From Alcanivorax limicola (GTDB taxonomy: Bacteria; Pseudomonadota; Gammaproteobacteria; Pseudomonadales; Alcanivoracaceae), in assembly GCF_019931215.1 (NCBI RefSeq), contig NZ_JAIOUB010000003.1, positions 310,001-374,000 on the forward strand: a stretch of DNA of 64,000 nucleotides. Direction: 5' to 3'. Position numbers and translations under genes: made by a program. Positions within the stretch are counted from its first letter, which is position 1. Each line of letters opens with the position of its first letter. The notes beneath the pieces are model-generated. The model had not been told where the DNA came from, made no database searches, and worked only from the letters and a program-made list of their open reading frames with translations. Positions 16,809-25,823 of this stretch are shown here, in pieces.

Positions 16809-18563
16809 TCAGGCCCCACGACGGCGCAGGCTCAGCAGGGGCAAGGCCAGCAGCAGCCAACCGATGCTGAAGCCGCTGCGGCTACCCACGCGTGGCAGCG
16901 TGTCCTCGAGAGTGGGGTATTGCAGTGTCACGGCGGCGCGGGTTTCACCGGCACCGAAGGAGCCCGCGCTGGCATCCGCTTGCAGATGCAGGGTGCGTGG
17001 CAGGCCATCTTCGGATGACAGCGTCAGTGCCATGCTGTGCTGTCCGCCCGGGTCGAGGGCCGGCACCGGGCAAATCAGACCGGCGTCGGACGTGTCGCAT
17101 TGGAGGGATGTCGCATTCAGCAATTGTGTTGCGGCAGGTAGCACCACGGTCAGCCCGGCCTGGTCTGCGGTGGCATGGGTGGACAGATTTTCAAGGCGTA
17201 TATTCACCGTGGCCCGGCGTTGCTGATTGCGGAAGGTGCCGCGCACGAAACCGGGCGCGACCAGATTCAGATCAGGTTTGTCCGTCAGGAAAAGGCGCAC
17301 GGTGGGACGGTTGTTGCTGCTGCGATAATCGTGTTCCTGCGTCGCGAGTTGCAATGAAAGGATGAGCGTCTGGTCTTCACCCGAAGGCAGCGTGGCGACT
17401 GACACCTTGCCGGCAATTTCCTGTTCAGGAGCAAACGGGGACAGACCGGAGAGGTCGCAATCGTCCTCCGGACAGACGCTGCCATTGATCTCCAGGGCAA
17501 GGTCATCAGCGTCATCACGGGTCAGCGTCAGACGCTGCAGTGTGGCGGCATTTACCAGACTGTCATTGCGTACCCGAAAATCGATGTCGTAGGGCGCTGC
17601 CAGCGCCGGGTTGGCGGGCAGCGAATGATAGCGGGGAATATGAATGGCGGCGTCGATCAGCGGCCGTGCGTCGGTGTCTGGTGGCGGTGCCGCCGTGGAC
17701 GTCTCGATCCATTCCGCCATATCTGCAGTGCTGGTGTAGCCGCTGGGGACATGCGCCAGGCCGCAACCCTGCACTGATCCAAAGCTGGTAATGCCGACAA
17801 TAACGGGCACGTCCGGCGTACCGTCCAGCAGGGGGCCGCCACTGTCTCCCTGGCAGGTGTCCTGGCCGAACTCGGCCTCATCTGGCGGGGCTGGCTCGTT
17901 GGCGCAGATGAGTATCGAGGTGTCAGCCCTGAACCAGTAACTGCCGCAGTGCTCACGCGTGATGTAGTCGAGTGCGACCTGCTGGAGCGTCTCCGAAATG
18001 CCGGATGAGGGCGTGAATTCGCCCCAGCCCAGCGCCGTCAGGCGGTCGTTGCGGTCCAGTGGGGAGGCGGCTTCCAGCGCCTGTATCCGGGGCATGTCTG
18101 CCAGGTCTGGATAGGGTGCTATCGCGGGCGGCTGGCTGACGCGGATCAGGGCTATGTCATAACCCTTGAGCAGATTGTTGTAGACAAATTGGCCATGCAC
18201 CAGCGCCAGGGCGCTGATTTCATCGCTGTCGTTTTCCGCCGGAAAGCTGCCGTCGGGAAAGATCGGCGCATCATAGTAAAGCGCGACGTGGGAGGCATTC
18301 ACCCGACTGCCGGCATCGTTATCCTTGATCAGGCAATGTGCCGCTGTAAGCACCCAGTCCGGGGAAATCAACTGGCCGCCACAGAAGCCGGCGGTGCCAT
18401 CTTCAAAGGTGATGCGCAAGCCCGTCATCCACGGCCAGTCACCTTCGCCAGCCTCCTCGCCTCCGAAAATGCGCGTGCTGAATGCGCTGGCGCTGGCCTG
18501 ATGCCACAGGATCAGGCTGCCAAGCAGGCATAAACAGCAAAGGGGGCGGGCGGCAAGGCGCAT
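16809..18563 (-). CDS. secreted trypsin-like serine protease with GlyGly-CTERM-like tail (paralogue 2)
   Basis: 584 residues. A Cys-rich signal peptide is followed by RIFGGEEA, the mature protease N-terminus. The triad is His76, Asp136 and Ser241 (QGDSGGPLL), and Asp235 sets trypsin-like specificity. The same two beta-sandwich modules as paralogue 1 follow (EHDYRSSNNRP, TDKPDLNL). The tail VGSRSGFSIGW, a hydrophobic helix and then LRRRGA is a better GlyGly-CTERM match than in paralogue 1. Processing by a rhombosortase would remove the helix and leave the enzyme at the surface or secreted. No rhombosortase gene is visible here, although a GlpG rhomboid is encoded at 25824. The likely role is secreted or surface proteolysis. 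Confidence 0.88.
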   Translation of the reverse strand: MRLAARPLCCLCLLGSLILWHQASASAFSTRIFGGEEAGEGDWPWMTGLRITFEDGTAGFCGGQLISPDWVLTAAHCLIKDNDAGSRVNASHVALYYDAPIFPDGSFPAENDSDEISALALVHGQFVYNNLLKGYDIALIRVSQPPAIAPYPDLADMPRIQALEAASPLDRNDRLTALGWGEFTPSSGISETLQQVALDYITREHCGSYWFRADTSILICANEPAPPDEAEFGQDTCQGDSGGPLLDGTPDVPVIVGITSFGSVQGCGLAHVPSGYTSTADMAEWIETSTAAPPPDTDARPLIDAAIHIPRYHSLPANPALAAPYDIDFRVRNDSLVNAATLQRLTLTRDDADDLALEINGSVCPEDDCDLSGLSPFAPEQEIAGKVSVATLPSGEDQTLILSLQLATQEHDYRSSNNRPTVRLFLTDKPDLNLVAPGFVRGTFRNQQRRATVNIRLENLSTHATADQAGLTVVLPAATQLLNATSLQCDTSDAGLICPVPALDPGGQHSMALTLSSEDGLPRTLHLQADASAGSFGAGETRAAVTLQYPTLEDTLPRVGSRSGFSIGWLLLALPLLSLRRRGA

Positions 18564-18635
18564 GATGACTCCCGGGTATATACAGCTATCGGGCGAAGTG
18601 TACCGTGTTCCGAGCGGCGCCAGATGAGGGCCCGG

Positions 18636-19583
18636 TCACGGCCGTAACGGCGGGGCGTGGATCAGCTCGCGCTCGGCCGTATCGCCTCGCCGGAAGGTGT
18701 CGCCCAGGTGGTCGATGACCAGGTCGAGGCTGGTTTCGCGAGGCACTGCCGCCATGACAGCGGTGAACGGCGGGGTGTGCTCGCGCAGGCTGGTGATGAC
18801 CCGTTCGGCGTTGGCAACATTGGTGTCCGGCAGTAGCAGGGCCAGGCAGTGGTCGTCGGCGCGGGCGCCGATGTCACTGCGGCGCAGGCGCTGGCTGAGG
18901 CCACCGGCCAGGGCGTCCAGCTGCGCCGGGTCATGCGGGCGCAGCATGATGGCGGTCAGCGGGCTGGAGAGGCGTTCGTGCAGCGGCAGCAGCCAGCCTG
19001 CGGTATGGCTCAGAGCGGTGCGGCTGATCAAGCCGGTTTGCGGGTCTTGCCAGGTGGATTCCTGAGCCAGCCGCGTCAGCACCTTGTTGCGATACAGCAG
19101 CAGGCCGAAATACACCGCACAGGTCAGCATCACTGCGAGCAGAAACAGGGAGCTGGCAGCCAGCGGCGCGTCCGATTGCTGCAAGCGCAGCGGCAGCACT
19201 ACGGCCAGTACCACAGCGGCAATGCCCAGGCTGGAGAGAAAACGCGGCAGGCCGTTGAGCAAACCGGTGCTGAGCACGGCCACGATCATCAGCGCCAGGG
19301 TCGGCGGCGGCTCGCCCGGGTCGAGCATCACCAGCACGCCGAGTGCAATCAGATCGATCAGATTGCCGATCAGCGGCGCGCCGGCAAAGGGGCGATAGAA
19401 GAGGCCGCCCTGAAGCAGCAGGTACAGCGCTATGAGCAGTGCCATCAGTGCGCCATGCAAGGGCAACTGCAGCGCGGGCAACGCAGTGAAATAAGCGATC
19501 ACCAGCAACGTGAACAACAGCCGGGCGGTCAGCTGAAGGGTGTTGGTACCGCGATCGGTGGCAAGCGAGCTGGGCAGGTTCAT
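18636..19583 (-). CDS. membrane protein with degenerate GGDEF-like domain
   Basis: 315 residues from ATG 19583; ATG 19622 upstream is an alternative, and neither has a strong RBS. Residues about 18-165 form five or six membrane helices. DPQTGLISRTAL (180-191) matches the entry to a GGDEF domain, but the active-site signature reads RADDHC (241-246) instead of RGGDEF, and the domain is short (about 135 residues). It should not make c-di-GMP. It could sense GTP or c-di-GMP, or act as a decayed regulator. It lies next to ppc, divergently, with about 210 bases between the starts. Confidence 0.65.
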   Translation of the reverse strand: MNLPSSLATDRGTNTLQLTARLLFTLLVIAYFTALPALQLPLHGALMALLIALYLLLQGGLFYRPFAGAPLIGNLIDLIALGVLVMLDPGEPPPTLALMIVAVLSTGLLNGLPRFLSSLGIAAVVLAVVLPLRLQQSDAPLAASSLFLLAVMLTCAVYFGLLLYRNKVLTRLAQESTWQDPQTGLISRTALSHTAGWLLPLHERLSSPLTAIMLRPHDPAQLDALAGGLSQRLRRSDIGARADDHCLALLLPDTNVANAERVITSLREHTPPFTAVMAAVPRETSLDLVIDHLGDTFRRGDTAERELIHAPPLRP

Positions 19584-19795
19584 AGTTTGTATTCTGGTTA
19601 TCCAAAAGCCGGGGTGCGTCATGGGCAGCCTGCCCCGAGCGAGCGCCGACCATCGCCTGCCAATGGTGCGGTATCCGAGCGGTGGCGGCAAGCGCAGAAC
19701 CGATCATCCTGAGGCATCACTATTATCATTCCGGCAAGGCGTTCATTATGCGAAGGAAGGTTACGAAAGGTTATTGTGCAACCGGGAGAGAACAG

Positions 19796-22465
19796 GTGAA
19801 CGAAACCGATCTGCATGCGCCGTTGCGCGAGAACGTGCGCCAGCTGGGTGAGATGCTGGGGCAGACACTGCGTGCGCAAAAAGGGGATGCGTTATACGAC
19901 CTGGTCGAGCGGATTCGCCAGGTGGCCGTGGAAGCACGCACCAGCGGCGTGGTTGATATGAGTCGTCTGGGGGCGGTACTGGCACCGCTGGACGAGCAAG
20001 CGTTGCTGGATGTAGCCCGGGCCTTCAGCCAGTTTCTCAACCTGGCCAATCTTGCCGAGCAACAGCACCGGGTGCGGCTGCGGCGGCAACGCCAGGGCTA
20101 TGACGCGGACAGCGTCAACACGGAAAGTCTGCGTCAGGTCATACAGCGCTTGCTGGATGCCGGCCACGCCCCGGAGGCGGTGCGCGAGGTGCTGGGTAGC
20201 CTGTCGGTGGAGCTGGTGCTGACGGCTCACCCTACCGAAGTCTCCCGGCGCACGCTGATCCGCAAATATGATCGTATGGCGGTCGAACTGGCGGCGCTGG
20301 ACCGTCAGGATCTGAGCGGCGAAGAGCTGGCGCATTGTCGCGAGACCTTGCGGCGCAGCATTTTGTCCGCCTGGTGCACGGATGAAATCCGGCGCGAGCG
20401 ACCGACCCCCGTCGACGAAGCCAAGTGGGGGTTCGCCACTCTGGAGCAATCGTTGTGGCAGGCGGTGCCCGACTTTTTACGTGAGCTGGATCAGGCGGCG
20501 TCCGAGATGCTGGGTGGGCCGATGCCGGTGGCGGCGGCACCGATCCGGTTTGCTTCCTGGATGGGCGGCGACCGGGACGGCAATCCCAATGTCACGGCAA
20601 GCGTCACCCGGGAAGTATTGCGTCTGGCGCGCTGGATGGCGGCAGATCTGTATATCCGGGATGTGGAGGAACTGCTGGCAGATTTCGCCATGCACGAGGC
20701 GTCGGAGGAGCTGCTGGCCGTAACCGGGCCGAGCCCGGAACCTTATCGGGTCATTCTGCGACAGTTGCGGCAGGCATTGCGCAATACGCGCCGGCATATC
20801 GAGGCGCAATTGAACGGCGAAGACGCGCCTGCGGATGACATCATCGTCAGCGCTGATGCATTGCTGATACCCCTGCAACTGATTGATCGCTCACTGCGCC
20901 AGTGCAATATGGCGCAGCTGGCGGAGGGCGCGTTGCGCGATACGTTGCGACGCATCCATGCCTTCGGTATCACCCTGTTGAAGCTGGATATTCGCCAGGA
21001 ATCATCGCGCCACAGTGCGGCAATCGATGCGATGACACGCTATCTGGGGCTGGGCAGTTACCTGGCCTGGGATGAGGCTGAACGTCAGGCGTTTCTGCTG
21101 CGTGAGCTGGCCGGCAAGCGGCCCTTGGTGGATGCGCGTTTTTATCGCAGTGACGAATGCAGCGATGAGGTGCGCGAAGTGCTGGCGACCTGCGAGGTGA
21201 TCGCGGACGAAGCGCCGGGCGCGTTGGGTGCTTACGTGATTTCCATGGCGACGGCGCCTTCGGATGTGCTGGCGGTGATGCTGCTGCAGCGGCAGGCGGG
21301 TGTTGAGCAGTTCATGCGCGTGGTGCCGTTGTTCGAGACCCTCAGTGATCTGCAACAGGCTGAGCAGACCATGCGTGAGCTGCTGGCGGTGGACGCTTAT
21401 CGGGAGCGCGTGCGCGACGGCCAGGAAATCATGATCGGCTATTCCGATTCCGCCAAGGATGCCGGTTTTCTGGCGGCCGCCTGGGCGCAGTATCAGGCGC
21501 AGGAGAAACTCACCGCGCTGTTTGCCGAGCACGGCATACCGTTGACGTTATTCCATGGCCGGGGGGGCTCGGTCAGCCGCGGCGGCTCGCCCACCCGCAT
21601 GGCATTGCTGTCGCAGCCGCCGGGTTCCGTGGCGGGGCGGATTCGCGTGACCGAACAGGGTGAAGTGATTCGTTTCAAGTACGGTCTGCCGCAGATTGCC
21701 ATCCACAACATGGAGCAGTATGTGGCGGCGACACTGGAGGCAACGCTGGCTCCGCCCAAAGGCCCCAGTGACGCCTGGCGCGAAGAAATGGAACGCCTGA
21801 CCGGCACCGCAGTGCAGGCTTATCGCGCGGTGGTGCGTGATACGCCGGCGCTGGTGGATTATCTGCGCACGGTCACACCGGAGCAGGAGTTGACGCGCCT
21901 GTCGCTGGGCAGCCGTCCCGCGCGGCGCAAGCAGGCGGATGGGCTGGCTTCGTTGCGTGCGATTCCCTGGGTGTTTGCCTGGACACAGATACGTTTGATG
22001 TTGCCGGCCTGGCTGGGCACGGGTGTGGCGCTGGATGAAGCCCTGGCCGACCCGCAACGCAGGGCACGGTTGGACAGTATGCAGGCGGATTGGCCGTTCT
22101 TTCAGGGCATGCTGAACATGCTGGAAATGGTGCTGGCGAAAGCCGATGTGGCCGTGGCCAGCTATTACGAGCAGCGTTTGACCCAGGATCGCGTGCTGCG
22201 CGAGCTGGGGGCCGAGCTGCGCGAAAAGCTGCAAGGGACGGTAAAAGCCCTGCAACAGATCAGTGGCCGGGCGGATTTGCTGGACAATAATCCGGTCATG
22301 CGCTGGTCCGTGCAGGTGCGCAATCCCTACACCGACCCGCTGCACCTGTTGCAGGCGGAACTGATGGGGCGGCTGCGCGATGGCGGGGATGCGGATCCGC
22401 GTCTGGAAAGCGCGTTGATGGTGACCATCACCGGCATTGCAGCGGGTATGCGCAACACTGGCTGA
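19796..22465 (+). CDS. ppc: phosphoenolpyruvate carboxylase
   Basis: 889 residues from GTG 19796, which has GGGAGAG six bases upstream and yields the family-typical start (NETDLHAPLRENVRQLG). Upstream ATG codons in frame lack an RBS and add non-homologous sequence. LTAHPTE with catalytic His145, GGDRDGNPN, the Gly/Arg loop FHGRGGSVSRGGSP (586 on), RVTEQGE and the C-terminal MRNTG that carries the aspartate-inhibition site are all present. The enzyme carboxylates PEP to oxaloacetate, refilling the TCA cycle. Length matches the E. coli enzyme (883). It is a single-gene unit, converging on the CDGSH gene. Confidence 0.97.
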   Translation: MNETDLHAPLRENVRQLGEMLGQTLRAQKGDALYDLVERIRQVAVEARTSGVVDMSRLGAVLAPLDEQALLDVARAFSQFLNLANLAEQQHRVRLRRQRQGYDADSVNTESLRQVIQRLLDAGHAPEAVREVLGSLSVELVLTAHPTEVSRRTLIRKYDRMAVELAALDRQDLSGEELAHCRETLRRSILSAWCTDEIRRERPTPVDEAKWGFATLEQSLWQAVPDFLRELDQAASEMLGGPMPVAAAPIRFASWMGGDRDGNPNVTASVTREVLRLARWMAADLYIRDVEELLADFAMHEASEELLAVTGPSPEPYRVILRQLRQALRNTRRHIEAQLNGEDAPADDIIVSADALLIPLQLIDRSLRQCNMAQLAEGALRDTLRRIHAFGITLLKLDIRQESSRHSAAIDAMTRYLGLGSYLAWDEAERQAFLLRELAGKRPLVDARFYRSDECSDEVREVLATCEVIADEAPGALGAYVISMATAPSDVLAVMLLQRQAGVEQFMRVVPLFETLSDLQQAEQTMRELLAVDAYRERVRDGQEIMIGYSDSAKDAGFLAAAWAQYQAQEKLTALFAEHGIPLTLFHGRGGSVSRGGSPTRMALLSQPPGSVAGRIRVTEQGEVIRFKYGLPQIAIHNMEQYVAATLEATLAPPKGPSDAWREEMERLTGTAVQAYRAVVRDTPALVDYLRTVTPEQELTRLSLGSRPARRKQADGLASLRAIPWVFAWTQIRLMLPAWLGTGVALDEALADPQRRARLDSMQADWPFFQGMLNMLEMVLAKADVAVASYYEQRLTQDRVLRELGAELREKLQGTVKALQQISGRADLLDNNPVMRWSVQVRNPYTDPLHLLQAELMGRLRDGGDADPRLESALMVTITGIAAGMRNTG

Positions 22466-22487
22466 TACTTGTCGAGAGCATCGGGCG

Positions 22488-22715
22488 TTACAGATCCTTG
22501 TGGCGCCCGTCACAGACCGGGGGCTGCCCGGTCTTCTTGCATCCGCAAAAAAACACGATCTTGTCCCGGGGCGCGGTATAGGCCACCGGGCGCACGCTCG
22601 TGCCCTGATGGCTGCCGTCGCAGAACGGCGGGGTGTTGCTCTGCCCGCAGGCGCACCAGTAATAGGTCTTGCCGTGCTCTACGGCGATGGGGACCGGGTA
22701 GCGTCTTGCCGTCAC
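22488..22715 (-). CDS. dual CDGSH iron-sulfur domain protein
   Basis: 75 residues with two CDGSH-type sites: Cys21, Cys23, Cys32, His36 and Cys57, Cys59, Cys68, His72. Each should bind one [2Fe-2S] cluster through three Cys and one His, the mitoNEET-type coordination. In the second motif the Ser of CDGSH is Arg (CDGRH). There is no membrane anchor, so it is soluble. Bacterial members are thought to work in redox sensing or cluster transfer. The gene converges on ppc and is divergent from olsB with about 110 bases between the starts. Confidence 0.88.
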   Translation of the reverse strand: MTARRYPVPIAVEHGKTYYWCACGQSNTPPFCDGSHQGTSVRPVAYTAPRDKIVFFCGCKKTGQPPVCDGRHKDL

Positions 22716-22824
22716 AGGGTTTGTCTCCTTTCATCCGGAAAGCTGTCCCGGAAACGTCATACAGGTGTCACGAACCGGCAACCCGCAAGGCGGACACTGC
22801 GCGAAAGATCATCAGGAGTGTCCT

Positions 22825-23691
22825 ATGCTCGCGCAGGCCGCCGTACGAATCAAAGCATTCAGCCCGCATCTGAAACAGGCGCTGGCCAAACCGTTCACCA
22901 CGACGGCAGGCAAGTGGCGACCGCAAGGCGGGGATGCCGCCCAGGGCCTGGCAGGCGCCGCAGACGGTGCGCCGCGGTTCAGTGCCTGGTTCAGCCGGTC
23001 GCGACGCGACATCATGCGCGCCCAGCGCATGCGCTACCGGATCTTCAGCGAAGAGTACGGCGCCAGCATGAAGGCACCCTTCGGGCTCGACCGCGACCGC
23101 TTCGACAAACACTGTCTGCATCTGATGGTGCGGGATAACCAGACCGGTGAGCTGGTGGGGTATACCCGGGTGCTGACCCAGGCGGGTCTGGCGCGCACCG
23201 GCGGCTTTTACTCTGCTGGCGAATTCGACATGGCCATGGTCGCTCGTCTGGACGGACGGGTTGCCGAGATAGGCCGCACCTGTATTCATCCGCAGTATCG
23301 CAGCGGTGCCGTGATCACCGTGCTCTGGTCGCGGCTGGCGCAGTTCATGATCGAGGAAGATATTCGTTATCTGATCGGCTGTGCCAGCGTCGCCTTCAAT
23401 GAAGGCTACGATCTGCGCGGCATTGTCAGCCAGATTCGTGCGGCACATATGAGCCCGGTGGGGCAGCGGGTCACGCCGCTGGTGCCGGTGCCGCGCTTGC
23501 CGCTGGCGAGCACCGACAAGGTCCGCATGCCGCCGTTGCTCAAGGCGTATCTGCGCATGGGCGCGCGCATCTGCGGCGAGCCTTGCTGGGACCCTGACTT
23601 CAACTGCCTGGATTTTTTTGTGTTGATGGAAGTGGAGCGTTTGCCAGCGCGTTACGTACAGCACTTTCTGCAATTGAGGCGCGCGGTATGA
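22825..23691 (+). CDS. olsB: OlsB-like ornithine N-acyltransferase (GNAT superfamily)
   Basis: 288 residues from ATG 22825, with AGGAG six bases upstream. The central region (about 65-200) matches the PF13444 acyltransferase type: RYRIFSEEYGA, FDKHCLHLMVRD, GYTRVL, the EIGRTCIHP...RSG acyl-donor loop, and IRYLIGCAS. OlsB attaches a 3-hydroxyacyl group from ACP to ornithine to form lyso-ornithine lipid. The next gene, three bases on, is an OlsA-like acyltransferase; the pair is the standard route to ornithine lipid. The ornithine substrate is inferred from this pairing; related proteins can use other amino acids. Confidence 0.8.
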   Translation: MLAQAAVRIKAFSPHLKQALAKPFTTTAGKWRPQGGDAAQGLAGAADGAPRFSAWFSRSRRDIMRAQRMRYRIFSEEYGASMKAPFGLDRDRFDKHCLHLMVRDNQTGELVGYTRVLTQAGLARTGGFYSAGEFDMAMVARLDGRVAEIGRTCIHPQYRSGAVITVLWSRLAQFMIEEDIRYLIGCASVAFNEGYDLRGIVSQIRAAHMSPVGQRVTPLVPVPRLPLASTDKVRMPPLLKAYLRMGARICGEPCWDPDFNCLDFFVLMEVERLPARYVQHFLQLRRAV

Positions 23692-23694
23692 GCC

Positions 23695-24537
23695 ATGCCG
23701 CATAAGCCCTGCACGGTGAATGACGACCTACCTCTGGACGCTCGGTCTGCGATAGCAGCGCCGCTGTTGCGCGGTCGATTGTGGCCGCAGTTGCGCCGCC
23801 TTGGTCGCCTGGTCCGGGTTGTGATGCATATTCTGGGCGGCCTGTGGCTGGCGTTCCGCATTGATGCGGTGCGGCGGCCCCATCAGCCTCGCGTGCGCGT
23901 TGCCGCCCGCGAGTGGGCCGCACAGCTACTGCGCATCCTGCACGTCGATATTCACTGGCAGGGCGGATTGCCTGCGCCGGGGACCTTCCTGGTCAGCAAT
24001 CATGTTTCCTGGCTGGATATTCCGGTGCTGGCGGCGCGCGGTGATATTCATTTCCTGTCCAAGGCGGAAGTGCGGCAGTGGCCATTGGTGGGGCGCCTGG
24101 CCTTGGCGGCGGGCACGCTGTTCATTCGCCGGGGCAGTGGCGAATCCGCTCAAAAAGCCGGTGAAATAGCGGCGCATCTTCGGGAGGGTCGCAGCATCTG
24201 TGTATTCCCGGAGGGCACGACCACCGACGGCACGGGGGTCAGACGTTTTTTCCGGCAGCTGTTCGATGCACCACTGCAGGCGGGGGCAACGGTGCAGCCG
24301 CTGGCAATACGTTATCTCACTGAGGAGGGCGCTGCAGATAAACAGGTCGCCTTTATCGGCGATGACGTCTTCCAGCGCCACCTCTGGCAACTGCTGCTGC
24401 GAGATCGCGTTCACGTCAGCGTGGTCAATGCCGATCCTTTGTCGCCGGACCAGTATGACGATGCGGACACCCTGTCCCGGGCGGCCCACGCGGCCGTGAC
24501 GGCGCTGGTCAGATATCCTGCCATGAGCCATCGCTAG
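23695..24537 (+). CDS. olsA: OlsA-like lyso-ornithine lipid / 1-acyl-glycerol-3-phosphate acyltransferase
   Basis: 280 residues. The stop of olsB and this ATG are separated by three bases, so translation is probably coupled. NHVSWLD (His103, Asp108) is the catalytic HX4D motif and FPEGTT (171-176) the substrate motif of the PlsC family. One N-terminal membrane helix (about 42-58) places it at the inner membrane. It would add the second acyl chain to lyso-ornithine lipid; some OlsA enzymes also make phosphatidic acid. Ornithine lipids replace phospholipids when phosphate is scarce, but I cannot identify a Pho box upstream of the pair. Confidence 0.82.
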   Translation: MPHKPCTVNDDLPLDARSAIAAPLLRGRLWPQLRRLGRLVRVVMHILGGLWLAFRIDAVRRPHQPRVRVAAREWAAQLLRILHVDIHWQGGLPAPGTFLVSNHVSWLDIPVLAARGDIHFLSKAEVRQWPLVGRLALAAGTLFIRRGSGESAQKAGEIAAHLREGRSICVFPEGTTTDGTGVRRFFRQLFDAPLQAGATVQPLAIRYLTEEGAADKQVAFIGDDVFQRHLWQLLLRDRVHVSVVNADPLSPDQYDDADTLSRAAHAAVTALVRYPAMSHR

Positions 24538-24584
24538 CCGACCTTGCCTCGACCTCATCAGCACGCTGCGTCGTCGTGCAGGGG

Positions 24585-24610
24585 CTGGCATGAGACTGGC
24601 ATGAGACTGG
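24585..24610. repeat. 11-bp tandem repeat (2.4 copies)
   Basis: CTGGCATGAGA occurs twice, followed by CTGG, in the 209-base gap between olsA and the aminopeptidase gene. Apart from this repeat and the short CTGGC motifs after it, I see no gene or clear promoter in the gap. Confidence 0.8.
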
Positions 24611-24746
24611 TGCAGGTGCTGGCATAGACGCTGGCGGCTGCGTAGCATCGGTGGTCATGCCGACCCACCTGCGAGCCGCACATGCCTGACGTCAGCGCCC
24701 GGAAACAACCTGCTGCTTGCCGGCTTTCCCGGCATGAGACCCCGGT

Positions 24747-25784
24747 ATGAGGAGCGTCGCCATCGCGGCGCTGATGGCATGCCTGAGTGGCTGCCAGGCG
24801 GGCTATTACCTGCATCTGGCCAAAGGCCACACCGATCTGATGCGTGAGCGCGTTCCGGTAGCCCGGGTGTTGGCGGATCCGCAAACCCCTGCCGCGCTGC
24901 GTGAACGCCTGCAGCGCGCCGACGATATGCTGGTGTTTGCAGAAACGGCGCTGGCGCTGCCGGTGGATGATGCCTACCGCACCTATGTCGCGCTGGAGCG
25001 CGGCTTTGTGGTGTGGAACCTGTTTGCCGCGCCGGCTTATTCCCTGACGCCAAAGACCTGGTGCTTCCCGGTGGCGGGTTGTACCAGCTACCGGGGCTTC
25101 TTCGATCTTGAGCGGGCAGCCCGGGAGGCCGAAGCATTGCGGCAGCAAGGGTATGACGTCTACGAGGGCGGGGCAGTGGCCTATTCCACCCTGGGCTGGT
25201 TTGCAGACCCGCTGACTACGCCGATGCTGGCCGGCGATGACGCGCAGATTGCTGATCTGTTGTTTCATGAGTTGGCCCATCGGCGTTTTTATCTGAAGGG
25301 CGATACCCGCTTCAACGAGAGCCTGGCGACCAGTGTCGGGCGAGAGGGGGCGCGCCGCTGGTTGGCGCGCCATGGTGATCCTGCGCTGGTGGTTGATATG
25401 CGGCAGTCGGAGCGTCTGCGGCAGCAGATGCTGTCACTGGTGGCCGAGGCCCGGGAGGCGCTTGCGATCCTGTATGATAGTGAGTCAGACGAGGCTGTGC
25501 TGGCCGCGGGCAAGGCGGCGGTTCAGGCGCAGTTGCGGCGCTCATTCGAACTGGCGAAAGAGGATGAGCCCGCGCTGGCGCGTTACGCCCGCTGGTTTGC
25601 CGGGCCGCTGAATAACGCGCAGCTCAACACCTTCAGTGATTATAACCAGTGGGTGAGTGGCTTTGACGCAGTGCTGCTGCGCTGCGGTGGAGGCTGGGGC
25701 TGTTTCTGGCAGGAGGTGGAACGTATTGCTGCCTTGCCTGCCCAACAACGTACCCGTGTCATGCAGCAGCTCAGTCATCAGTAG
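24747..25784 (+). CDS. zinc aminopeptidase lipoprotein (PF10023 family)
   Basis: 345 residues. A short lipoprotein signal (LSGC, Cys16) anchors it to the membrane. FHELAHRRFY carries the HEXXH zinc motif (His174, Glu175, His178), and Glu191 in FNESLAT is the likely third ligand. These match the predicted aminopeptidase family PF10023, which is widespread in Proteobacteria. Upstream motifs GYYLHLAKGH and PKTWCFPVAGCTSYRGFF are also characteristic; the two Cys may form a disulfide. It probably trims peptides in the periplasm. Its RBS is weak. It precedes glpG by 40 bases. Confidence 0.85.
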   Translation: MRSVAIAALMACLSGCQAGYYLHLAKGHTDLMRERVPVARVLADPQTPAALRERLQRADDMLVFAETALALPVDDAYRTYVALERGFVVWNLFAAPAYSLTPKTWCFPVAGCTSYRGFFDLERAAREAEALRQQGYDVYEGGAVAYSTLGWFADPLTTPMLAGDDAQIADLLFHELAHRRFYLKGDTRFNESLATSVGREGARRWLARHGDPALVVDMRQSERLRQQMLSLVAEAREALAILYDSESDEAVLAAGKAAVQAQLRRSFELAKEDEPALARYARWFAGPLNNAQLNTFSDYNQWVSGFDAVLLRCGGGWGCFWQEVERIAALPAQQRTRVMQQLSHQ

Positions 25785-25823
25785 CAGGCATCACCAGTAA
25801 ACAGACGATGGGGACGACAACGA

